From Nocardia sp. NRRL S-836 (GTDB lineage: Bacteria; Actinomycetota; Actinomycetes; Mycobacteriales; Pseudonocardiaceae): a stretch of 64,000 nt of DNA. The stretch covers positions 1 to 64,000 of the forward strand of contig NZ_LGDY01000125.1 in assembly GCF_001279525.1 (NCBI RefSeq). The letters run 5' to 3'. Of this stretch, positions 19,238 to 30,563 are shown piece after piece. The notes below the pieces were generated by a model. The model was not told where the DNA came from. It searched no databases and worked only from the letters and a program-made list of their open reading frames with translations. Each line of letters starts with the position of its first letter. Position 1 is the stretch's first letter. The translations under genes and the position numbers were made by a program.

Positions 19238-19935
19238 AGCTCGCCCTCTCCTGGCTGACGGTCCTGCCGGTCCGCGTCGACGGCGTCGATGACAGGGCGG
19301 CCCGGCGGGCCATCAGCTGGGCGCCGGTCGTCGGCCTGCTGCTCGGTGCGTTCGCCGTCGGCGTGCTCCGGCTGTTCGCAACAGCTGAGGTACCGGCGCT
19401 GGTGGCCGGGTTCCTCGTCGTCGGCGTCGTCGGGCTGGCCACGCGGGGGATGCACCTCGACGGGCTGGCCGACGTCGCCGACGGGCTCGGGTGCTACGGG
19501 CCGCCCGAGCGGGCGTTGCGGGTCATGAAGGACGGCGGTGCCGGGCCGTTCGGGGTCGTCACCCTGATCGTCGTGCTGGGGGCGCAGGCCGCCGCGCTCC
19601 CCCACGCCGGCTGGGGGACGGTGCTGCTCGCGTTCGCGGTCAGCCGGGCCGCGTTCGGGATCTGCTGCTTGCGTGGCGTGCCCGCCGCACGGCCTGAAGG
19701 GCTCGGTGCGCTCGTTGCGGGCACGCAGCATCCGATGGTCGTCATCGGCACGTGGGTGGTGCTTGCTGCTGCGGCGGTTCCGCTCGGGTGGCGGGCGGTC
19801 GTCGCCGTCGTCGTCGCGGCCGCGTTGGTGTGGTTGCTCGTGCGGCACACCGGGAAGCGGTTCGGCGGCATCACCGGTGATGTGCTCGGTGCTGCCGCCG
19901 AACTCGCGCTTCTGGCCGTGCTGGTCATCGCCTAG
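19234..19935 (+). CDS. cobS: Adenosylcobinamide-GDP ribazoletransferase CobS
   Basis: CobS is the integral membrane cobalamin (5'-phosphate) synthase that joins alpha-ribazole to adenosylcobinamide-GDP. The N-terminal [23 protein letters not shown] and the conserved [16 protein letters not shown] motif with its acidic metal ligands are visible, with five to six hydrophobic helices. The GTG start overlaps the cobT stop by four bases. The product is 233 residues. Confidence 0.94.
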   Translation: MKLALSWLTVLPVRVDGVDDRAARRAISWAPVVGLLLGAFAVGVLRLFATAEVPALVAGFLVVGVVGLATRGMHLDGLADVADGLGCYGPPERALRVMKDGGAGPFGVVTLIVVLGAQAAALPHAGWGTVLLAFAVSRAAFGICCLRGVPAARPEGLGALVAGTQHPMVVIGTWVVLAAAAVPLGWRAVVAVVVAAALVWLLVRHTGKRFGGITGDVLGAAAELALLAVLVIA

Positions 19936-19956
19936 CAGCGCTGACCGGCGTGGGGG

Positions 19957-21045
19957 TCAGCCCAGGGTCGTCATCCAGCCGTGGGTGTCGGTCACGTGGC
20001 CGTGCTGGAGGCCGGTCAGGCGCTCGCGCAGCTTCATCGTCACCGAGCCGGTGCCGCCGTCGGCGATGGAGAACTCGCCACCGGCGTGCTTGACGTGGCC
20101 GACCGGCGTGATGACCGCAGCCGTGCCACACGCGAAGACCTCGGTGAGCTCACCGGAGGCGTTCGCCTTCTCCCACTCGTCGGTCGAGACGCGCCGTTCC
20201 TCGACGGTCAGGCCGAGGTCGGACGCGAGCCGCAGCAGCGAGCTCCTGGTGATGCCGGGCAGCAGCGTGCCGGTGAGCTCGGGCGTGACGACCTTGTCGC
20301 CGAAGACGAAGAACAGGTTCATGCCGCCCATCTCCTCGACCCAGCGGCGTTCCACCGCGTCGAGCCAGACGACCTGGTCGCAGCCCTTCTCGGCGGCCTG
20401 CGCCTGCGCCACCAGGGACGCGGCGTAGTTGCCGGCGAACTTGGCCGCACCGGTGCCACCGGGGGCCGCGCGGACGTACTCGGTCGAGAGCCACACGCTC
20501 ACCGGACGCACGCCGCTCGCGAAGTAGGAGCCGGCGGGAGAGGCGATCAGGACGTAGAGGTACTCCGACGAGGGTCGCACGCCGAGTCCCTTCTCCGTCG
20601 AGATCATGAAGGGCCGCAGGTAGAGGGACTCCTCCTCGGCGGAGGGCACCCAGTGGCCGTCGACGGCGAGGAGCTCGCGCACCGAGGACAGGAACAGCTC
20701 GTCGGGGAGTTCGGGCATGGCCATGCGGCGGGCCGAGGCGCGGAAGCGCTCGGCGTTGGCCTCAGGGCGGAAGGACGCGATCGAACCGTCGGGCTGGCGG
20801 TAGGCCTTGAGCCCTTCGAAGATCGCCTGGCCGTAGTGCAGCACCATTGCCGCGGGGTCCAGTGCGAGGGTGGAGTACGGGCCGACCTCGGCGTCGTGCC
20901 AGCCCTGCTCGCGGTTCCAGCGGATCGTCACCATGTGGTCGGTGAAGTGCTGCCCGAAGCCCGGCTTGGCAAGTACCTCCGCTACACGCTCCGGGGTCGC
21001 CGGGTGCGGGTGGGGAGTCCGGGTGAAAGGCAACGCGCTCGTCAT
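19957..21045 (-). CDS. ilvE: Branched-chain amino acid aminotransferase IlvE
   Basis: This PLP-dependent class IV aminotransferase interconverts valine, leucine and isoleucine with their 2-oxo acids. Family blocks include [14 protein letters not shown], the PLP-Lys region [15 protein letters not shown], and the [11 protein letters not shown] and GTLLPGITR substrate-loop blocks. The ATG at 21045 gives [10 protein letters not shown], a better fit than the upstream frame start. At 362 residues it has normal length. It could supply branched 2-oxo acids for a starter unit of the downstream polyketide, but it is core metabolism. Confidence 0.95.
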   Translation of the reverse strand: MTSALPFTRTPHPHPATPERVAEVLAKPGFGQHFTDHMVTIRWNREQGWHDAEVGPYSTLALDPAAMVLHYGQAIFEGLKAYRQPDGSIASFRPEANAERFRASARRMAMPELPDELFLSSVRELLAVDGHWVPSAEEESLYLRPFMISTEKGLGVRPSSEYLYVLIASPAGSYFASGVRPVSVWLSTEYVRAAPGGTGAAKFAGNYAASLVAQAQAAEKGCDQVVWLDAVERRWVEEMGGMNLFFVFGDKVVTPELTGTLLPGITRSSLLRLASDLGLTVEERRVSTDEWEKANASGELTEVFACGTAAVITPVGHVKHAGGEFSIADGGTGSVTMKLRERLTGLQHGHVTDTHGWMTTLG

Positions 21046-21137
21046 GTGAGCACGGTAATACGCAGGTCGGGATACGGAAAATCGTCTTCCCAAAACTCGG
21101 ACGTCCTACTAACTCCCGGCGGCTAGAGTCCCCGATC

Positions 21138-21404
21138 ATGACCGAGCCGGAACGATCCTCGAGAGGTGCGGACGTCCGCACCGTGCTGCAGGCCGCGCTG
21201 CTCGTGCTGGGCACCGGCACGACCCTGCTGGACGGCTGGGTGCTCGGCGGGGTCGGCGGCGTCGTCGGCGCTGTGTTCGCCGCCGCGATCTTCCTGTTCT
21301 GCTACTACTCCATCACCAAGGGCAGCCCGTCCACCAACGGCCGCGTCGTCGGGCTCGCGGTGTGCGTCGCCGTGACGCTGCTGGTGTTCATCTCAGTGAC
21401 GTGA
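21138..21404 (+). CDS. Small two-to-three-helix membrane protein
   Basis: This 88-residue protein has a short polar N-terminus (MTEPERSSRGADVRTV) and about three hydrophobic stretches (residues 16-34, 36-58 and 70-88). It is divergent from ilvE, and its 3' end overlaps the converging permease gene by 12 bases. I recognise no named family. It is probably a real small membrane protein of unknown role. Confidence 0.65.
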   Translation: MTEPERSSRGADVRTVLQAALLVLGTGTTLLDGWVLGGVGGVVGAVFAAAIFLFCYYSITKGSPSTNGRVVGLAVCVAVTLLVFISVT

Positions 21405-22610
21405 TGCCGCTCGTCGTCCCCTCACGGACGCCGTCGCACCGATGAGCCCCGTGCCCACGCCCAGGCCCGCGAGGGAGATCAGCAGCGCGGGCACCGGCAG
21501 GCTCATGGCGAGCAGCACGGAGAGCCCGAGTCCCAGGCAGGCGGTGCGCATCGGCCACGTGCGGTCGTTCTGCAGCAGCACCCTGGCCGACGCGTTCGTG
21601 AACGCGTAGTAGAAGAGCGTCGCGCACGCCGCCACGCCCAGAGCCGTCGCCATCGGCATGAGGACCACCGCGAGCGCGCACGCGACGACCAGGACCAGTG
21701 ACAGCACACCGGGCCTGAGGCGGGTCGGCAGGTCACCGTCCTCCACGAGCCCGGTCAGCGTGCGGTGCGCGGACTGGAGCACGAAGTGCAACGCGGCCAC
21801 ACCGGCCACGGCGGCGGCGATCTGCACGAGCGGCACCAGCGCCGGCGCGTCCGCCGCGGCCATCGCGTCCCGCAGCGGCGCCGGCGACAGGGCGAGGCGT
21901 GCGCTGCCGAGCTGACGCAGCACACCGGTGCCCACGGCCAGGTACACCGCGAACGACAGCCCGACCAGGGCCGGGATCGCGAACCGCAGCACGCCCGGCG
22001 GGTGCGGCCGCTCACCGCGCTGCGGGGCGGTGATGCGTTCGAAGCCGGTAAACGCCATGAACATCAGGCCCGCGGCACCGACGAGCTCGTTGGGCGTGCC
22101 CGTCTCCCCCGCCGACGGCACCGGCGTGATCGAGAAGCTCGCCGCGACCACCAGCGCGAGCACGCCGAGGACGAGCACCGCCGTCAGCACGCTGACGCCC
22201 GTGGTCCACCGGAACCCCGCCAGGCCGAGCAACGTCGTTCCCACGACCAGGACGAGCGCACCGGCCAGCGGCTGGTCCGGCACCACGTACGCGCCGAACG
22301 CCCACGCCACCGCCGCCGCCATCGCGCACCGGCCGAGCAGGTGCGCGCTCGCTGTCAGCCGTGCGGGCCACACGCCGAGCTGGGCACGTACGTATCCGTA
22401 ACCGCCACCGATGTCGGGGTAGGCGCGGGACTGGTCAGCGGTCGAGAAGGCCGAGCACAACGCGGCTAACGCGGCGATGGCCAGCGCCGGGAGCACCCAC
22501 CAGCCCGCAAGTCCTGCGGCGAGGGCGAATCCGGCGAAGACCCCCGCACCGAGCACCGCGGGCAGACCGAGCGCGACCGTGACGACGATCTCGCGAGGCG
22601 TGTGGGTCAC
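21393..22610 (-). CDS. APC-superfamily amino acid permease
   Basis: This secondary transporter of about 405 residues has 11-12 hydrophobic helices. Features of the amino acid/polyamine/organocation superfamily include LPAVLGAGVFAGFALAAG at helix 1, SRAYPDIGGGYGYVRAQLG, and the FMAFTGFERI helix-6 motif. The GTG at 22610 gives VTHTPREIVVTVALG directly before helix 1; the open frame upstream lacks family similarity. The substrate is not deducible. It is divergent from pepA. Confidence 0.87.
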   Translation of the reverse strand: MTHTPREIVVTVALGLPAVLGAGVFAGFALAAGLAGWWVLPALAIAALAALCSAFSTADQSRAYPDIGGGYGYVRAQLGVWPARLTASAHLLGRCAMAAAVAWAFGAYVVPDQPLAGALVLVVGTTLLGLAGFRWTTGVSVLTAVLVLGVLALVVAASFSITPVPSAGETGTPNELVGAAGLMFMAFTGFERITAPQRGERPHPPGVLRFAIPALVGLSFAVYLAVGTGVLRQLGSARLALSPAPLRDAMAAADAPALVPLVQIAAAVAGVAALHFVLQSAHRTLTGLVEDGDLPTRLRPGVLSLVLVVACALAVVLMPMATALGVAACATLFYYAFTNASARVLLQNDRTWPMRTACLGLGLSVLLAMSLPVPALLISLAGLGVGTGLIGATASVRGRRAASRH

Positions 22611-22815
22611 CGGTACACATTCGCAGATGCCCCGTCCGGCCGAAACCACCCGGTCGACTGACACCGTGGAGGGACGAGCAACCACGCTCCGCACACCCTG
22701 GGCAACTGTCAACGGCACGGATCGCCGCCGTGCCGAGCGGCCCTGGACATCGGCAGAACACTCCGACCTTTAGCATAGGTCACGATTCCGAGCACACCCA
22801 CACCACGCACAACCC

Positions 22816-24300
22816 ATGGAGCAGCACGTGACAGCCCCGAAGCTGGCCCTCACCGAAGGTGACCTGAGCACCACCGCCGCGGACGCAGTCGTCGTGGGCA
22901 CCCTGCAGGGTGCGGACGGTCTGGAGCTCGCGCCCGGTGCCGAAGCGGTCGACGCCGCGTTCGACGGCGCGCTGCTCGAAGTGCTCGCCACCCTGCGCGC
23001 GACGGGCAAGGCCGACGAGCTCGTCAAGGTGCCGACGTTCGGCAAGATCACCGCCCCGCTGCTGCTGGCCGTGGGCCTGGGCAAGACCGCGGGCGAGGAG
23101 CAGGTGCGCCGCGCGTCCGGTGTCGCCGCCCGTGCGCTGGCCGGCAAGAAGCGCGCCGTGAACACGCTGGGCGCGCTGCACGTCGCCGCCGCCGCGGAGG
23201 GCACGCTGCTCGGTGGCTACGCGTTCACCGAGTACCGGTCCGAGAAGGGCGAGGGCGCGGTCGCGAAGGTCGACCTGCACGCCGCGGGCACCAAGGAGAA
23301 CAAGGCGGCGCTCAAGGCCGCCGTCGCGATCGCCGAGTCGGTCGCCATCGCGCGTGACTTCGTGAACACGCCGCCCAACGACCTCTACCCCGCCTCGTTC
23401 GCCGCGCGGGCCGAGAAGCTCGCCACGGCCGCGGGCCTCGACGTCGAGGTGCTCGACGAGAAGGCCCTCAAGAAGCAGGGCTTCGGCGGCATCCTGGGCG
23501 TCGGCGGCGGCTCGTCGCGCCAGCCGCGCCTGGTGCGCATCTCCTACAAGGGCGCCAAGGCCACCAAGAAGGTCGCGCTCGTCGGCAAGGGCATCACGTT
23601 CGACACCGGCGGCATCTCGATCAAGCCGGCCGCGGGCATGGACGAGATGACCTCGGACATGGCCGGTGCCGCCGCGATCGTGGCCACGATGGTGCTCGCC
23701 GCGAAGCTCAAGTACCCGCTGGAGATCATCGCGACGGTCCCGATGGCGGAGAACATGCCGTCCGGTGACGCCTACCGCCCCGGCGACGTGCTCACCATGT
23801 ACGGCGGCAAGACCGTCGAGGTGCTCAACACCGACGCCGAGGGCCGGCTGATCCTGTCCGACGCCATCGTGCGCGCGTGCGAGGACGGCCCCGACTACCT
23901 GATCGAGACCGCGACGCTGACCGGTGCGCAGGTCGTCGCGCTGGGCAAGCGCACGTCGGGTGTCATGGGCTCGGACGAGTTCCGCGACCGCGTCGCCCGC
24001 ATCGGCACCGCCGTCGGCGAGTCCACCTGGGCCATGCCGCTGCCCGAGGAGCTGCGCGCCGACCTCGACTCGCGGCTCGCGGACCTCGCGAACGTCACCG
24101 GCCACCGCTGGGGCGGCATGCTCGCGGCGGGCCTGTTCCTGCGCGAGTTCGTGGCCGAGGGCGTGCAGTGGGCGCACATCGACATCGCGGGCCCGGCGTT
24201 CCACACCGGCGGCCCGTACGGCTACACCACGAAGGGCGGCACCGGCGTCCCGGTGCGGACCATCGCGGCGGTGCTCGCGGACATCGCGGCCAACGGCTGA
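22816..24300 (+). CDS. pepA: Leucyl aminopeptidase PepA (M17)
   Basis: This dizinc/dimanganese aminopeptidase removes N-terminal residues from peptides. The M17 signature [14 protein letters not shown] is present near residue 340. Metal ligands appear in [17 protein letters not shown] and in the SDMAGAAA helix. An N-terminal regulatory domain (residues 1-165) precedes the catalytic domain. The length of 494 residues is typical. It is followed by a strong hairpin. Confidence 0.96.
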   Translation: MEQHVTAPKLALTEGDLSTTAADAVVVGTLQGADGLELAPGAEAVDAAFDGALLEVLATLRATGKADELVKVPTFGKITAPLLLAVGLGKTAGEEQVRRASGVAARALAGKKRAVNTLGALHVAAAAEGTLLGGYAFTEYRSEKGEGAVAKVDLHAAGTKENKAALKAAVAIAESVAIARDFVNTPPNDLYPASFAARAEKLATAAGLDVEVLDEKALKKQGFGGILGVGGGSSRQPRLVRISYKGAKATKKVALVGKGITFDTGGISIKPAAGMDEMTSDMAGAAAIVATMVLAAKLKYPLEIIATVPMAENMPSGDAYRPGDVLTMYGGKTVEVLNTDAEGRLILSDAIVRACEDGPDYLIETATLTGAQVVALGKRTSGVMGSDEFRDRVARIGTAVGESTWAMPLPEELRADLDSRLADLANVTGHRWGGMLAAGLFLREFVAEGVQWAHIDIAGPAFHTGGPYGYTTKGGTGVPVRTIAAVLADIAANG

Positions 24301-24309
24301 TCCCGCGGT

Positions 24310-24340
24310 CCCGCGACCGTCCGGCGTGGACGGTCGCGGG
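24310..24340 (+). terminator. Hairpin terminator after pepA
   Basis: A 13-bp perfect inverted repeat, CCCGCGACCGTCC (24310-24322) with 24328-24340, lies nine bases after the pepA stop. Confidence 0.75.
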
Positions 24341-24464
24341 AACCCGCGTGGCGTGCCGTGGAGCGCGGAACCCGGTTCCGCGGCCGGACAGGAGCCCGGC
24401 CCCAAGACTCCACAGTGGCCGGTTCCGACGCGCGCCCCCGAGAGCGGGCGAGGTCGCCGGTGCG

Positions 24465-24788
24465 CTAGTTGCCGGCCTTCTTCTGTCGCGCGGTGTAGTC
24501 GCGCATGCGCTTGGGGTAGCCGACGATGCCGGCGTCGTAGATCGGCATGCCGTGCTTGCGGGCGAACGACCGGGCGGCGTCGGCGCTCGCGACGCGCCGG
24601 CGGGTCCACTCGCCGTCGTGCGCGACCAGCACCACAGTGGTTTCGGTCACCGTCGTCTTCGGTTCCACGTAGGCCTCGACGCCCTGGCGCGACCTCGTCC
24701 ACTCCTCGAGGTGGCTCGTGTCCTGGTTGGACGCGGCACGTAACACCCCAGGACGCGGCTTCCTGCGGAAACGATCGAACAGCCCCAT
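24465..24788 (-). CDS. Conserved hypothetical protein, small basic
   Basis: This 107-residue basic protein begins MGLFDRFRRKPRPG, a common N-terminus in short actinobacterial proteins. It then has a beta-rich middle (TVTETTVVLVAHDGEWTRRR) and a basic end. The open frame extends upstream, but the ATG at 24788 with GGAGG-like bases ahead is the likely start. It is divergent from lpd. No catalytic motif is visible. Confidence 0.7.
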   Translation of the reverse strand: MGLFDRFRRKPRPGVLRAASNQDTSHLEEWTRSRQGVEAYVEPKTTVTETTVVLVAHDGEWTRRRVASADAARSFARKHGMPIYDAGIVGYPKRMRDYTARQKKAGN

Positions 24789-24967
24789 CGGGCACCTCCT
24801 GCGACTCCCGCCACCATGGTGCCAGGTGGTGGTGTGATGAGTAGGTGAATGATCGGGAAGTGGCCTGGTGGCCCATGCCGGATCACCACGCTCCGGCAAC
24901 TAGTGACAAGATGGCCGCGTACCTCGCGCGCACCCGCGCGTAGTAAGTAATCCCGAGGAGATCCGAA

Positions 24968-26356
24968 GTGACTTCGCCGGAACTGGAGTCGGCCACCAAC
25001 GCCGATCTCGTCATCCTCGGCGGTGGTTCGGGTGGCTACGCCTGCGCGTTCCGCGCGGCTGAGCTCGGCCTGTCCGTCGTCCTGGTCGAGAAGGACAAGC
25101 TGGGTGGCACCTGCCTGCACCGCGGCTGCATCCCGACCAAGGCGCTGCTGCACGCCGCGGAGGTCGCGGACAACGCCCGCGAAGGCGACCAGTTCGGCGT
25201 GAAGAGCTCGCTCGAGGGCATCGACATCGCCGGTGTGAACTCGTACAAGGACGGCGTGATCTCGCGGCTCTACAAGGGCCTGCAGGGTCTCGCGAAGGCC
25301 AACAAGGTCACCCTGGTCGAGGGCGCGGGCACGTTCGTCGGCCCGAACACCGTCGTGGTCGACGGCAAGCGCTACACCGGCAAGAACGTGGTGCTGGCGA
25401 CCGGTTCGTACGCCCGCAGCCTGCCCGGTCTCGACATCGGCGGCCGCGTCATCACCAGCGACCAGGCGCTCAACCTGGACTTCATCCCGGAGAAGGCAGT
25501 CGTCCTGGGCGGCGGTGTCATCGGCGTGGAGTTCGCGAGCGTGTGGCGGTCGTTCGGCGCCGACGTGACCATCGTCGAGGCCCTGCCCCGCCTGGTGCCC
25601 GCCGAGGACGAGTACGCCTCCAAGCAGCTGGAGCGCGCGTTCCGCAAGCGCGGCATCAAGTTCAAGACCGGTGTGAAGTTCACCGGCGCCACCCGGACCG
25701 ACTCCGGCGTGTCCGTCACGCTGGAGAACGGCGACGTCCTCGACGCCGACCTGCTGCTCGTCGCGGTCGGCCGCGGCCCCAACACCGCGGGCCACGGCTA
25801 CGAGGAGGCCGGCGTCCAGATCGACCGCGGCTTCGTCGTCACCGACGAGCGGCTGCGCACGAACCTGCCGAACGTCTACGCCGTCGGCGACATCGTGCCC
25901 GGCCCGCAGCTCGCGCACCGCGGTTTCCAGCAGGGCATCTTCGTGGCCGAGGAGATCGCGGGCCAGAACCCGAAGATGATCGACGAGGCCGGCATCCCGC
26001 GGGTCACGTACTGCAAGCCCGAGGTCGCCTCGGTCGGTCTCTCCGAGGCCGCGGCCAAGGAGAAGTACGGTTCCGCCGAGACGTTCGTCTACGACCTCGC
26101 GGGCAACGGCAAGAGCCAGATCCTCAAGACCGCCGGTGGCGTGAAGCTCATCAAGGCACCCGACGGCCCCGTCGTCGGCGTGACCATGGTCGGCGAGCGC
26201 GTCGGCGAGCTGATCGGTGAGGCCCAGCTGATCTACAGCTGGGAGGCTCACCCGGAGGACGTGGCTCCGCTGATCCACGCCCACCCGACCCAGACTGAAG
26301 CCCTCGGCGAGGCCTTCCTCGCCCTGGCCGGCAAGCCGCTGCACGTGCACGGCTGA
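24968..26356 (+). CDS. lpd: Dihydrolipoamide dehydrogenase (E3)
   Basis: This FAD-containing E3 subunit reoxidises dihydrolipoyl groups of 2-oxoacid dehydrogenases with NAD+. The redox disulfide is in [13 protein letters not shown]. The FAD-binding GGGSGGY and NAD-binding [13 protein letters not shown] motifs and the C-terminal catalytic His region [14 protein letters not shown] are complete. The GTG start at 24968 follows GAGGAG. At 462 residues it has normal size. It lies 50 bases before sucB, and the pair forms the lipoamide section of the core complex. Confidence 0.97.
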   Translation: MTSPELESATNADLVILGGGSGGYACAFRAAELGLSVVLVEKDKLGGTCLHRGCIPTKALLHAAEVADNAREGDQFGVKSSLEGIDIAGVNSYKDGVISRLYKGLQGLAKANKVTLVEGAGTFVGPNTVVVDGKRYTGKNVVLATGSYARSLPGLDIGGRVITSDQALNLDFIPEKAVVLGGGVIGVEFASVWRSFGADVTIVEALPRLVPAEDEYASKQLERAFRKRGIKFKTGVKFTGATRTDSGVSVTLENGDVLDADLLLVAVGRGPNTAGHGYEEAGVQIDRGFVVTDERLRTNLPNVYAVGDIVPGPQLAHRGFQQGIFVAEEIAGQNPKMIDEAGIPRVTYCKPEVASVGLSEAAAKEKYGSAETFVYDLAGNGKSQILKTAGGVKLIKAPDGPVVGVTMVGERVGELIGEAQLIYSWEAHPEDVAPLIHAHPTQTEALGEAFLALAGKPLHVHG

Positions 26357-26406
26357 CCGTTTCCCATCCAAGTCAGCCACACGAGAGCACGAGGAGTCAG
26401 CGAACA

Positions 26407-28191
26407 ATGGCCTTCTCCGTCCAGATGCCCGCACTCGGTGAGAGTGTCACCGAGGGCACGGTCACCCGGTGGTTGAAGCAGGAAGGCGACCGGGTGGAGG
26501 TGGACGAGCCGTTGCTCGAGGTGTCCACCGACAAGGTCGACACCGAGATCCCCTCCCCGGCGGCCGGCGTCCTGCAGAAGATCGTCGCGCAGGAGGACGA
26601 CACCGTCGAGGTCGGCGGTGAGCTCGCGGTCATCGGTGACGGTGACGGCGGTTCCGCCGAGCCGGCACCGGCCCCCGCGCAGGAGTCCGCGCCCGAGCCG
26701 GAGCCGGAGCAGACCCAGCCGTCGGCGCAGCCCGCCGAGGCCGAGCAGGAGGCCGCACCGGCGCCTGCCCAGTCCGGTGCTGCCCAGTCGAGCGGTTCCC
26801 AGTCCGGTGGTTCCGCCTCCGGCACCGACGTCACGATGCCCGCGCTCGGCGAGTCCGTGACCGAGGGCACCGTCACCCGCTGGCTGAAGCAGGTCGGCGA
26901 CAGCGTCGAGGTCGACGAGCCGCTGCTGGAGGTCTCGACCGACAAGGTCGACACCGAGATCCCGTCGCCGGTCGCCGGCACGCTGCTGGAGATCAGCGCC
27001 GGTGAGGACGAGACCGTCGAGGTCGGCGGCAAGCTCGCCGTCATCGGGTCGGGCAGCCCGGCCCAGTCCGCGCCGGAGCCGGAGACCAAGCCCGAGCCGA
27101 AGCAGGAAGCCCCGGCTCCCGAGCCGAAGCAGGAGGCGCCGGCCCCGCAGCAGCAGGCACCGGCTCCGCAGGAGGCTCCGGCCCAGCAGTCCGCGCCCCA
27201 GCAGCAGCAGGCTCCGGCCGCGTCGTCTTCCGATGACGCGAACGGCACGCCGTACGTCACGCCGCTGGTGCGCAAGCTCGCGTCGGAGAACGGCATCGAC
27301 CTGGGCTCGCTGAAGGGCACCGGCGTCGGTGGCCGCATCCGCAAGCAGGACGTGCTGGCCGCGGTCGAGGCCAAGAAGGCCCCGGCTCCCGCGCCCGCCG
27401 CCGCTGCTCCCGCGGCTTCGGCTCCCGCCGCGCGCACCGCCACCCCGGCCCCGGCCGACAACTCGGGCAAGCGCGGCACCGTGCAGAAGCTCCCGCGGTT
27501 GCGCCAGATCGTCGCGCAGCGCACGCGTGAGTCGCTGCAGATGTCGGCCCAGCTCACCCAGGTGTTCGAGGTCGACGTCACCAAGATCGCCCGCCTGCGC
27601 AACCAGGCGAAGAAGGCGTTCGAGGCGCGTGAGGGCGCGAAGCTCACGTTCCTGCCGTTCTTCGCGAAGGCCGCCATCGAGGCCCTCAAGGCCCACCCGG
27701 TGCTCAACGCGTCGATCGACGAGGAGCGCAAGGAGGTCACCTACCACGGTGCCGAGCACCTCGGTCTGGCGATCGACACGGAGCGCGGCCTGCTCAACGC
27801 CGTGATCCACAACGCCGGTGACCTGAACCTGTCGGGCATCGCCCACAAGATCGGTGACCTGGCGGCGCGGGCGCGGTCGAACAAGCTCACGCCCGACGAG
27901 CTCGCCGGTGGCACGTTCTCGCTGACCAACCTGGGCAGCAACGGCGCCCTCTTCGACACCCCGATCATCCAGCAGCCGCAGGTCGGCATCCTGGGCGTCG
28001 GCGTCGTCAAGAAGCGCCCGGTCGTCCTGACCGACGAGGACGGCAACGACACCATCGCGATCCGCTCGATGATGTACCTCGCGCTCACCTACGACCACCG
28101 CCTGGTCGACGGTGCGGACGCGGGCCGCTTCCTCACGACGGTGAAGAACCGCCTGGAGGAAGGTGCGTTCGAGGCCGACCTCGGCCTCTGA
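26407..28191 (+). CDS. sucB: Dihydrolipoyl acyltransferase (E2, SucB/DlaT type)
   Basis: This E2 core subunit is shared by pyruvate and 2-oxoglutarate dehydrogenase complexes in actinobacteria. There are two lipoyl domains (residues 1-80 and about 140-215), each with [14 protein letters not shown] and its lipoylated Lys. They are joined by long Pro/Ala/Gln/Glu linkers. The E3-binding domain is [19 protein letters not shown], and the catalytic domain ends with [16 protein letters not shown]. The length is 594 residues. Lipoylation could depend on LipB encoded nearby at 29797. Confidence 0.96.
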   Translation: MAFSVQMPALGESVTEGTVTRWLKQEGDRVEVDEPLLEVSTDKVDTEIPSPAAGVLQKIVAQEDDTVEVGGELAVIGDGDGGSAEPAPAPAQESAPEPEPEQTQPSAQPAEAEQEAAPAPAQSGAAQSSGSQSGGSASGTDVTMPALGESVTEGTVTRWLKQVGDSVEVDEPLLEVSTDKVDTEIPSPVAGTLLEISAGEDETVEVGGKLAVIGSGSPAQSAPEPETKPEPKQEAPAPEPKQEAPAPQQQAPAPQEAPAQQSAPQQQQAPAASSSDDANGTPYVTPLVRKLASENGIDLGSLKGTGVGGRIRKQDVLAAVEAKKAPAPAPAAAAPAASAPAARTATPAPADNSGKRGTVQKLPRLRQIVAQRTRESLQMSAQLTQVFEVDVTKIARLRNQAKKAFEAREGAKLTFLPFFAKAAIEALKAHPVLNASIDEERKEVTYHGAEHLGLAIDTERGLLNAVIHNAGDLNLSGIAHKIGDLAARARSNKLTPDELAGGTFSLTNLGSNGALFDTPIIQQPQVGILGVGVVKKRPVVLTDEDGNDTIAIRSMMYLALTYDHRLVDGADAGRFLTTVKNRLEEGAFEADLGL

Positions 28192-28274
28192 CGCCACCAC
28201 TTCCTCGGGGGGGCCACAGGCCACTGATGTCTCATACGTCGGCGGCCGGTAGCTGAGGAGAAGAACAACTGGGC

Positions 28275-28307
28275 CGAGGGCCATCCCGTTCACCGGGGTG
28301 GCCCTCG
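28275..28307 (+). terminator. Hairpin terminator after sucB
   Basis: The arm CGAGGGCCATCCCG (28275-28288) pairs with 28294-28307, with one G-T wobble. It separates the lpd-sucB unit from the following epimerase-PAP2-lipB unit. Confidence 0.7.
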
Positions 28308-28374
28308 ACACATCTGCGGACCTGTCCGTTTTTGCCGCTGTGCACGAGATGGACGAGTGGGGAACGATTCAGGC

Positions 28375-29265
28375 ATGCGAGTTGTCATCGCGGGATCGTC
28401 GGGCCTGATCGGAACGAGCCTGGTGGCGTCGATGCGCGCCGCGGGCCACGAGGTGCTGCGGCTGGTGCGCCGCAAAGCCGCGGCACCCGACGAGCGCGGC
28501 TGGGACCCGTACGCCGCCCGCATCGACGACGGCACGTTCGACGGCGTCGACGCCGTCATCAACCTGTGCGGCGCGGGCATCGGCGACAAGCGGTGGGACG
28601 ACGCGCGCAAGCAGGTGCTGCACGACAGCCGGATCGTTCCGGCGGAGGTGCTGTCGGCGGCGGTGGTCGAGCACGGCGTGCCGGCGCTGGTGAACTCGTC
28701 GGGTGCGCACTTCTACGGCGACACCGGTTCGCGGCTGGCGGACGAGGACGCGCCGGGCGGCCACACGTTCATGGCACGGCTGACCCAGCAGTGGGAGGCG
28801 GCGACGGCGGTGGCGCGCGACGGCGGTGTGCGTGTCGTACTAATGCGCACGGCTGTCGTCATCTCCCCCGCCGGTGGTGTGTTCGGCCGGTTGAAGCCGG
28901 TGTTCCAGCTCTTCCTGGGCGGCAAGCTCGGGTCGGGTGAGCAGTACTTCCCGTGGGTGTCGCTGGACGACGTCGTGTCGGCGTACCGGTTCGTGGTGGA
29001 GCACGAGGACATCAGCGGTCCGGTCAACGTCGCCGGGCCGACGCCGGTGACGAACGCCGAGTTCACCAGGGCCGTGGGTGCCGCGCTGAACCGGCCGACG
29101 CCGTGGTCGGTGCCCGCGTTCGCGCTCAAGGCGTTGCTCGGCGCCGAGATGGCCGAGGAACTGCTGCTCAGCGGGCCGGGACTGACGCCGGGGGTGCTGG
29201 AGAGCCGCGGCTTCCACTTCCTGCACCCGGCGCTGCCGGCGGCGTTGACCGTGGCGGTGGCATGA
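28375..29265 (+). CDS. TIGR01777-family NAD(P)-dependent epimerase-like protein
   Basis: This extended short-chain dehydrogenase/reductase-fold protein of 296 residues is of the YfcH/TIGR01777 type. The nucleotide motif GSSGLIGTSLV starts at residue 7. INLCGAGIGDKRW, the SSGAHFYGD strand-helix and FPWVSLDDVV are family marks. The family function is unsettled. The position before lipB matches Rv2216 in mycobacteria. The stop overlaps the next start by four bases. Confidence 0.92.
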   Translation: MRVVIAGSSGLIGTSLVASMRAAGHEVLRLVRRKAAAPDERGWDPYAARIDDGTFDGVDAVINLCGAGIGDKRWDDARKQVLHDSRIVPAEVLSAAVVEHGVPALVNSSGAHFYGDTGSRLADEDAPGGHTFMARLTQQWEAATAVARDGGVRVVLMRTAVVISPAGGVFGRLKPVFQLFLGGKLGSGEQYFPWVSLDDVVSAYRFVVEHEDISGPVNVAGPTPVTNAEFTRAVGAALNRPTPWSVPAFALKALLGAEMAEELLLSGPGLTPGVLESRGFHFLHPALPAALTVAVA

Positions 29266-29840
29266 CCCGCGCACTCGGCGCGGTGCTGGTGATCTCCTGG
29301 GTGTTGCTCGGACTGCCGGAGGTCACGGCCCTCGACGTGTGGGTGCACGACGTGCTGCCGCGCCCGGAGTGGCTGCGGGTCACCGCGTTCGCCGTGAGCC
29401 TGGTGCTGGGGCCGGCGATCGGCTGGGCGTTCGCGGCGGTGCTGGCCGTGCTGGCGTGGCGGCGGCATGACGTGCGGTTGTGGAAGGCGCTCGCGCTGCA
29501 CGCGCTCTGCTGCGCGACGGTGCTGACGCGGTGGCTGTTCGACCGGGTCCGGCCGGTCGAGTACCACCTGCCGAGCTATCCGAGCGGGCACACGGTGGCG
29601 GTGGCGTCGGTGGCGTTCACGCTGCTCGTGCTGTTCCGGCGCGGTGTGCTGTGGGCGGTGCTCGCGGTGCTGGTCGGCGGGTTCGCGAGGGTCGTGCTGC
29701 AGATGCACTGGGTCACCGACGTCGTGGGCGCGGTGCTGGGTGTGACGGGGGTCGGTCTTCTGGCTGGGCTCGCGCTGGGGTTGGTAACGTCGGTACGTGA
29801 ACTCGTGCCGCACCTCGTCAGACCCCGTCGTCGTCCGTGA
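29262..29840 (+). CDS. PAP2-family membrane phosphatase
   Basis: This membrane lipid-phosphate phosphatase-like protein has 192 residues and about five helices. The PAP2 signature is split as expected: RWLFDRVRP (KxxxxxxRP-like), YPSGHTVA (PSGH) and MHWVTDVVG (SRxxxxxHxxxD-like, with His and Asp retained). It may act on undecaprenyl pyrophosphate or phosphatidic acid; sequence does not decide. Its 3' end overlaps the lipB start region by 44 bases. Confidence 0.87.
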   Translation: MTRALGAVLVISWVLLGLPEVTALDVWVHDVLPRPEWLRVTAFAVSLVLGPAIGWAFAAVLAVLAWRRHDVRLWKALALHALCCATVLTRWLFDRVRPVEYHLPSYPSGHTVAVASVAFTLLVLFRRGVLWAVLAVLVGGFARVVLQMHWVTDVVGAVLGVTGVGLLAGLALGLVTSVRELVPHLVRPRRRP

Positions 29841-30525
29841 GCTGGGCCTCATCGACTACCTGGCGGCGTGGGACCTGCAGAAGGAGATCGCGGAAGCGCG
29901 CGCCGGCGGCACCGGGCCGGACACGTTGCTGCTGCTCGAACACCCGCCCGTCTACACGTGCGGGCGGCGCACCCTCGACGAGGAACGCCCCGTCGGCGGT
30001 GACACCCCGGTCATCGACGTCGACCGCGGCGGCAAGATCACCTGGCACGGCCCCGGCCAGCTCGTCGGCTACCCGATCGTCCGGCTGACCGAGCCGATGG
30101 ACGTCGTGGACTACGTCCGCCGCGTCGAGCAGGGCCTGATCGAGGTGTGCGACCGGCTCGGCGTGCACACCGGCCGGGTCGAGGGCCGCAGCGGCGTGTG
30201 GCTCCCGGCCGACGACCGCGGTCCGGAGCGCAAGGTCGCCGCGATCGGCATCCGGGTGCAGCGCGGCGTGACCATGCACGGCTTCGAGATCAACTGCAAT
30301 GCCAGCCTCGACGCGTTCGGCGACATCATCCCGTGCGGCATCAAGGACGCGGGCGTGGCGTCGTTGTCCCACGAGCTCGACCGCGATGTCACCGTCGCCG
30401 AGGTGCTGCCGATGGCGCGGGACGCCGTGCTGGCCGCGCTCGACGGAACACTCCCCCTGACGGACCGCACTTTGGCCCGATCTGGCCCCGTCGCACCGGG
30501 TATCACCTTCGCTAGCATTCCGTAG
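29797..30525 (+). CDS. lipB: Octanoyl-[ACP]:protein N-octanoyltransferase LipB
   Basis: LipB moves octanoate from ACP to lipoyl domains such as those of SucB. Conserved blocks are [14 protein letters not shown], the [18 protein letters not shown] loop, [12 protein letters not shown], and [14 protein letters not shown] with the catalytic Cys-Lys pair. The GTG start overlaps the PAP2 gene; no better in-frame start is visible downstream. The product is 242 residues. The partner lipA, normally next in mycobacteria, is absent here. Confidence 0.95.
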   Translation: MNSCRTSSDPVVVRELGLIDYLAAWDLQKEIAEARAGGTGPDTLLLLEHPPVYTCGRRTLDEERPVGGDTPVIDVDRGGKITWHGPGQLVGYPIVRLTEPMDVVDYVRRVEQGLIEVCDRLGVHTGRVEGRSGVWLPADDRGPERKVAAIGIRVQRGVTMHGFEINCNASLDAFGDIIPCGIKDAGVASLSHELDRDVTVAEVLPMARDAVLAALDGTLPLTDRTLARSGPVAPGITFASIP

Positions 30526-30563
30526 CCCCGCGCGACCTGCGGGTATTCGGAGGAGGGTGCGTC

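Noticed and set aside
22780..24876. 698-codon minus-strand frame
   Set aside because: It is antisense to pepA, with low-complexity Arg/Gly/Val/Asp composition typical of high-GC shadows.
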